From Lingula anatina (taxonomy: Eukaryota; Brachiopoda; Lingulata; Lingulida; Lingulidae): a DNA stretch of 55,712 bases. The stretch covers positions 97,059 to 152,770 of the forward strand of contig NW_019775962.1 in the NCBI RefSeq assembly GCF_001039355.2. Direction: 5' to 3'. How positions within the stretch are numbered: position 1 is the stretch's first letter; each line of letters opens with the position of its first letter. Below are positions 10,601 through 55,712 of the stretch, piece by piece. Under the pieces are notes generated by a model that made no database searches, was not told where the DNA came from, and saw only the letters and a program-made list of their open reading frames with translations. The position numbers were made by a program, and so were the translations under genes.

Positions 10601-13600
10601 TCATGTGTGATATATGTAGTGGGTATCATGGCTATATAATATATGGCTACTAGCATATAATATGTAGAATATTCATTATTTGGTAAAGTTATGGTTCAGG
10701 TATGATAACATGGCAGTGTATACTACTTAAAATAAGTCTGGTTCTTTTGCACTAAGAGTTAACTGTTTGTTGTAGAAGTGGCGTTGTTCTGCAATTAAGT
10801 GTGTAATAATTCTCTTTGATATATTCCAGGCATTGACTGTGTAAACAAAAGGCTTCCCAAGCCCCATGAGCTGGAGAGAAATGCAACGCAGCCTGTTAGC
10901 TATATCCTGGGATTCGAAAATGGTAAAGATGACAGAGATTGAGTTCCATTTTGAATTTGAATTTTTTCAACTAGTCTCATATCAAATAGTAAAATCTATA
11001 ATAATTTCCAGGTTTCCTTGACAGATATGGCAGAATCAGTATGAAGTACCTTAATCTGTATATTTGCAGCTTTAAGAACTGTTCTGTGAATAGATTGATA
11101 ACATTGCTTTTTTTTTCAGATGGAAGTGTGAGAGATTTGACACAGAAATATGTCTCTAAATTTTCATCGCACACCCGTAAACTTCGCACTGACCAGGAGT
11201 GGTGGACAGAGACGCTGGGGCCGTACAGGTCAACCAACCTCCACAGAGAGATGAGGGAGAATGAACATCTGCAAAGTGAGGGAAAAAACTTGGAATTTAG
11301 GACTCTGTCTCAACTAACACAATGGCTTTGTGAGGTCTTCACACCTAACACAATAAAAATTGGCTGAAAATCATACCTAACATCATGCATTGTCACAAAG
11401 TCTCTCATTTAACATTTAACACAATATAATGTGACATAGTTTTACAGCTTTATTCTTAAACAGAGAGAGGTTAGTGAGAAAATAACAGTTGTAAGGTAGC
11501 AGATAGTCATATTTTATGTACATATACTAAATTTTGTATTTCCAGTGCAGCAACTGAAGCAGCCGTTTCCCACCAGTATAACAGAGTTCAAAAACCATCC
11601 ACTGTGAGTTCTGATGTTATCACTGATATAAACATTTGCTGAAGATACCACCTTGCTTTATACAGTACTTACTTTCATAATGATAAAGACCTTCAAATGG
11701 AAGATCTGTTGAAAACATTTGTATTGCCTTTATCATGAATTTGAAACCAGCATTCTGTGTCAAAATGAAAATCAAGCTTATATTGTTGTGATACAGGCAA
11801 CACTTGTACTGTGACATCCATCCTTAAATTTCTGTAGAGCAAATGTAATTTCAAGATTTAGTCTTTAATGTAAAGTTAATGAGTTCCTGTGAAAAGCTTT
11901 TTTAACTTATTTCAGGTATGCCCTGAAGAGACATTTGCTGAAGTTTGAGGCTATCTACCCTGACACTGCAGTACCACTGGGGTATATCAAGGGAGAGCCA
12001 ATATATGCCAGACAGTGTGTACATACTGTGAGTGGAGCAGGGCATAATATCACATCTAACACAATAACACATCTAACACAATATCATGGGAACCTATATA
12101 TGCCAGGCAATGTGTACATACCATGAGTTTGTAGAGACATGTTTAAGCACCATCAAGACACTGGACAAAGCAGATTTGAGATTTTCATTGTTAAAATTAG
12201 AAATCATTTATGTTAGCTGCTATTTTCTTGAATGGGCATTATACAACTATAGTTCCTGACATAATTGTTCCCAGTTGATCTCTTACAGTTAACTTGAGTA
12301 CATAAGGTTGGAAATCAGTTAAAACCAGGCAAACGGTTTCAACGATGCACATTTCATCACACTAATAGTCTTGACCTTTATTCCAGTTATGTTCCAGGCA
12401 GACATGGTTGAAGGAGGCTCTGGTGGTCCGCGTGGGAGAAGAGCCGTACAAGAAGGTCAAGGCCAGGATGACCAAGAACAGAGCTAGGACGAACAACGAG
12501 GAGCCACTGTTGGAAGTGTTTGGTCGCTGGCAGTGTGAAGACTATATCCCTCCTCCTGCCGTAGATGTAAGAGTCTTTATAACCTTCACAGCTAACACAA
12601 TGTCATTTTGAGTTCTTCACACCTAACACAATGTCATTGTGAGATCTGTGGGAAGTGGAAGGACTTTCTCTCTCTTTTTCTTTTTCATTAAATTCAAATT
12701 TTTTCTAGGTTCAGAATTTTAGCCTATGACAGAAAAGAGTTCTGACATAAATTTGAGTGAACTTTCCAATAAAATTTAACTTGATTGTGTGTAATAAAAT
12801 CCATGTCATTACTATATTTCAGGGCAAGGTGCCCCGTAATGAGTATGGTAATGTGGAGCTGTTCAAACCCTCCATGTTGCCTGCTGGGACAGTCCACCTA
12901 CAAAGTAGGTTAAGTCTGGATGTGACATTTCTTTTTAACTTTGACCTCCTACATCAATCTCATTTAACCATACAGTAGCAGTGAGGCTGCTATCTAACTG
13001 TATATAAGCTAAGGCAACCCACTACACTGCTGTTTACCTTTAATCTCTTGTCACAGTATTAAATAAGCACTAGATGCATTTCTGTAATAAGACTTTAAGA
13101 AAGTTCTCATAGCTAAACATAAAAATCCAAGAATGCAAGGAATAAAAAAATTGTTATTAACTTCAGTTCCAGGATTGAATCGTGTAGCCAAGAAGCTGGA
13201 CATAGACTGCGCGGCGGCCATGACAGGCTGGGACTTCCACAGTGGATGGGCATGTCCTGTGTAAGATATATAGACAATTGTTATAGTGTACTAAACCTTC
13301 ACATTCCGTGTTTTGAGAATATAAAATGTTTTTGATATTATATGTATATATGGATAATATTTTATGTAATATATAGCATGATTATATACCATATCTGTTT
13401 GATTTAATATATGAGGTGCTGTATTTCAGGCTGGATGGCTGGATAGTTTGTGAAGAACACAAAGACATCCTACTGGCAGCCTGGGATGAGGATCAGGAGG
13501 AACAAGAGAGGAGGGAGGCTGAGGTAAGAGCCTGGATCACATAAGGGAAGGGTATTACATATAAAGTACAGTGGGAGGGAGGCTAAGGTAAGAACCTGGA

Positions 13601-14425
13601 TTAAGGTAGGATCAAGAGAAAGAAGAATAAAGTAAGGTAAGAAGAGGAAGGGAGGGGAGGTGGAAATAATTTTATCCAATACTTAATTAAATTTAATTTA
13701 TCTACGTACAGTTCTGTTTCACAATATAATAAACATACATGTATGTATTATTTAGATTTACAGCTTTAAGACATTTAGAGCAGTTAGATGTACTCTCATA
13801 TAGGAAATGATTTAATATAAAATTATGTATTTTCTTTATCAGAAAAGAGAAAAACGAGTACTTACTAATTGGAAGACCTTGGTGAAAGGGTTACTGATAA
13901 AAGAGAGACTGAAGCGCAAGTACAATCTACAGGTTTGTAATCTGTTATAATATTGTGTTTTGACATAGGTAGTCATATTTCAAATATAATAGAAGTAAAA
14001 TAATTTTATATCTGACATCAAGGTATAAATCATGAAAATATTCAGAGAAATGATAGAAAGAAGATTTTTTGAGTAAGTGTGAAATTTAAATTGCAACAAA
14101 TTTTTATCAAATGTATATTTATTATTAAAATACAGAAATAGTGCAAAATTTATACAATAATTTGTATCTTAATTAGCTAAAATGTTTAGGCTGCATTTCC
14201 ACACCTGAATTCAATAAAACCAGAGTACTTGTACATGATCTTTTTATTTCTTGTCAACAGGCAGCTCCAGACCTGGAAGATGATCCGTCTTGTTCCCAGT
14301 CTACAGGAGAGACATCTGGTGGGGAGAAGGCAATGGACGCAGCACTGTCATGGCCGCGGAATAGAATGGAGGAGAACAATACAGCCCTGGATCAAAGTCA
14401 TTTGTTTCCCTCTGAAAAACTCTGA
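5221..14425 (+). CDS. XPC: XPC, DNA damage recognition protein of nucleotide excision repair
   Basis: Nineteen exons: 5221-6769, 7042-7138, 7346-7427, 7676-7891, 8150-8212, 8526-8612, 8831-9324, 9834-9988, 10363-10413, 10830-10922, 11120-11275, 11546-11603, 11916-12027, 12387-12566, 12823-12904, 13167-13260, 13430-13523, 13843-13932 and 14261-14425. They sum to 3918 nt (1305 residues plus stop) in one frame. XPC binds distorted DNA with RAD23 and centrin and recruits TFIIH. Diagnostic stretches are [59 protein letters not shown], the beta-hairpin region [39 protein letters not shown], and a C-terminal SHLFPSEKL matching the vertebrate end. The start is fixed by an in-frame TGA two codons upstream. 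The protein is longer than human XPC (940 residues) because of a Lys/Ser-rich N-terminal exon of 516 codons. Confidence 0.96.
5749..6195 (+). repeat. Internal duplication of about 75-80 residues in the first XPC exon
   Basis: Two copies of the same protein segment lie in tandem. Each starts [12 protein letters not shown] and ends [22 protein letters not shown]; the copies are at about 5752-5940 and 5995-6190. The middle parts have drifted (the first is rich in Arg/Ser, the second in Lys/Gly). The conserved [14 protein letters not shown] segment looks like a short amphipathic helix, so it may be a repeated docking motif. No match in vertebrate XPC is known to me. Confidence 0.8.
6739..6766 (+). 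other. Acidic WEEV motif 1 in XPC (candidate TFIIH p62-binding site)
   Basis: The end of exon 1 encodes an acidic segment, [11 protein letters not shown], with the tryptophan at about residue 512. Human XPC has the related DWEEVEE motif, which binds the PH domain of TFIIH p62 through its Trp and Val. Its place just before the [12 protein letters not shown] segment matches the human order. Confidence 0.75.
7639..7665. repeat. (ATT)n microsatellite in XPC intron 3
   Basis: About nine ATT units, ending about 10 bases before the 3' splice site of the exon that starts at 7676. Confidence 0.9.
9197..9232 (+). other. Acidic WEEV motif 2 in XPC
   Basis: Exon 7 encodes [17 protein letters not shown], with Trp at about residue 828, in the acidic, low-complexity linker between the two parts of the transglutaminase-like domain. 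It has the same core (acidic run, W-E-E-V) as the motif at 6739-6766. The human protein is known for one such site, so a second one is unusual. Confidence 0.65.
9550..9826. repeat. Minisatellite of about 23 bp in XPC intron 7
   Basis: About a dozen imperfect copies of a unit close to CACACCTAACACAATGTCATT with a short GT tail. Variation is mostly in CACACC versus CACATC and in the last few bases. Single or paired copies of the same unit recur at about 11316-11350, 12050-12080 and 12589-12640 in later XPC introns and at 55133-55390 in gene 3. Confidence 0.85.
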
Positions 14426-15520
14426 TTTGTTGGATTTTTTACTACCTAATACTTAGTCGTAAAAAATTGTTACTGCTCTTGGTGGGAATTATTTTCTTTC
14501 TCAACAGTGTATAGAAGACTATGAATAAACATGAACATGTGGAAATGGCTGGTCACATGCCCAAAAATGAGTTAATTGAAATAAGAAATAATATATTATT
14601 GGAGCATTTTCTTTTCTACTCTAAAAACTCAGAAAGTTTATTGTTTTACTAGTTAAATACATGCACAGAACTAGATGACATATTTTAGCTGCCATATTTC
14701 ACACATCAGATAAATCATATAAATGTTTAGTTCAAAACCCATCTGTTTTAAATGTGGACACTTTATATGCAACAGATGAACAAATGATATTTTTGTACTG
14801 CATATTTTTTTGATGAAAAAGAGTCAAATATCTGTTCTTTACCTTCTTTGATTTTAGTTTAAAAGTAAACTAAACCGTAAGAATCATGTAGATACTTTGT
14901 CACAATGTGTAGAAGATAATCTATTAGAGCTATATGATTAATAACATAATCAAAATACATTACCTGTGTGCAGCTTATTTTTATGTTGTTTTTTTTTTTT
15001 TTTTTTGTTATATAGAGAAAATAAGAAATTGAACCTCTGTATAACTTTGAAACGTGCAACAAACTTAGATCATATGCAAAAAAAAAAAACCTACATGTGA
15101 AGGTCAAGTGCAGGTGCCCGTCGCGACCTTGACCTAATTTCTCGTCAGGAAAGTAGACCCCGCCATATTTGTATGGTGCATTCATTTTAGAGTTTTTAGG
15201 ACGAGTGATACTGCCAATTGCGATATTAGAATTTGTTTAAAAACGTGGGATGTAAGCAGCTCAGTCGTAACAGTGTGTATCCGTCCAATAAACAGTTACC
15301 GCGAGGCAGAAGGACAGGTTTGATACGTTCTATCTCTTTCACTTCAGAACACGTGTAATACCAATGAAAGACATTCTTTAATAAATTTCCTTGTGCATGG
15401 TTATCTGCTATGGGAGCTCTATAACTGCTTTTGACTTTGAAAGTTTATTTGCACGTCTTAATTAATAACTGTAAATAGTAGCAGCCCAGGAAGTACGTGT
15501 TTGGATGATAGTGAAGTAAG
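14426..15520. other. XPC 3' UTR and intergenic spacer before gene 3
   Basis: AT-rich and non-coding. An AATAAA at 14524-14529, about 100 bases after the XPC stop, is a plausible polyadenylation signal. Long T and A runs occur near 14990-15006 and 15078-15089. The promoter of gene 3 should lie in the last few hundred bases, but I see no clear TATA box. Confidence 0.5.
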
Positions 15521-55658
<40,138 letters not shown>

Positions 55659-55712
55659 GTAGCACAAAATTGACAGTCACAGGCATCTTAAAAGGACACA
55701 AAAGAGGATTAT

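Overview
The window is animal nuclear DNA: AT-rich introns with GT/AG borders, more GC-rich exons, microsatellites, minisatellites and small non-autonomous transposons, and no bacterial operon structure. The multi-domain extracellular gene and the local repeat and near-allelic divergence suggest a marine invertebrate, perhaps a mollusc. I cannot fix the taxon from the sequence alone.

Three genes are present. (1) Minus strand, 2916 down to the left edge: seven exons of a hybrid cluster protein (Hcp, 'hydroxylamine reductase/prismane'), with a basic N-terminal extension that looks like a mitochondrial presequence. The C-terminal part lies outside the window. (2) Plus strand, 5221-14425: a complete 19-exon XPC gene (DNA damage sensor of nucleotide excision repair), 1305 codons plus stop. 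The assembled exons keep one open frame and align end to end with the XPC/Rad4 fold. (3) Plus strand, 15521 to the right edge: a very large secreted or cell-surface protein with signal peptide, EMI-like domain, EGF, calcium-binding EGF and SEA-like domain. These are followed by dozens of cysteine-rich GCC2/GCC3 (ephrin-receptor-like) modules and then by EGF domains that continue past the window. Counting one copy of an internal duplication, my exon chain gives about 4,925 codons without a stop.

Hcp and XPC are divergently transcribed from a 2.3 kb intergenic region that holds a nearly perfect 118-bp palindromic element flanked by 9-bp direct repeats. Gene 3 follows XPC in the same orientation after about 1.1 kb.

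Inside gene 3 the clearest structure is a tandem array of phase 1-1 exons (21496-31369), fourteen of them exactly 297 nt long. After the array comes a 5.7 kb block present twice in tandem (33007-38785 and 38787 to about 44415). Single N bases border the first copy, and each copy adds 1,954 coding nt, which is not a multiple of three. That pattern fits an unmerged second haplotype in the assembly better than a working duplication. Further on, two short tandem repeats straddle splice sites: 91 bp units over a donor and 73 bp units over an acceptor.

The three genes have no obvious functional link. Hcp would act in mitochondrial nitrogen-oxide or redox chemistry, XPC in nuclear DNA repair, and gene 3 outside the cell. 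All exon borders were placed by eye from splice consensus and frame continuity.
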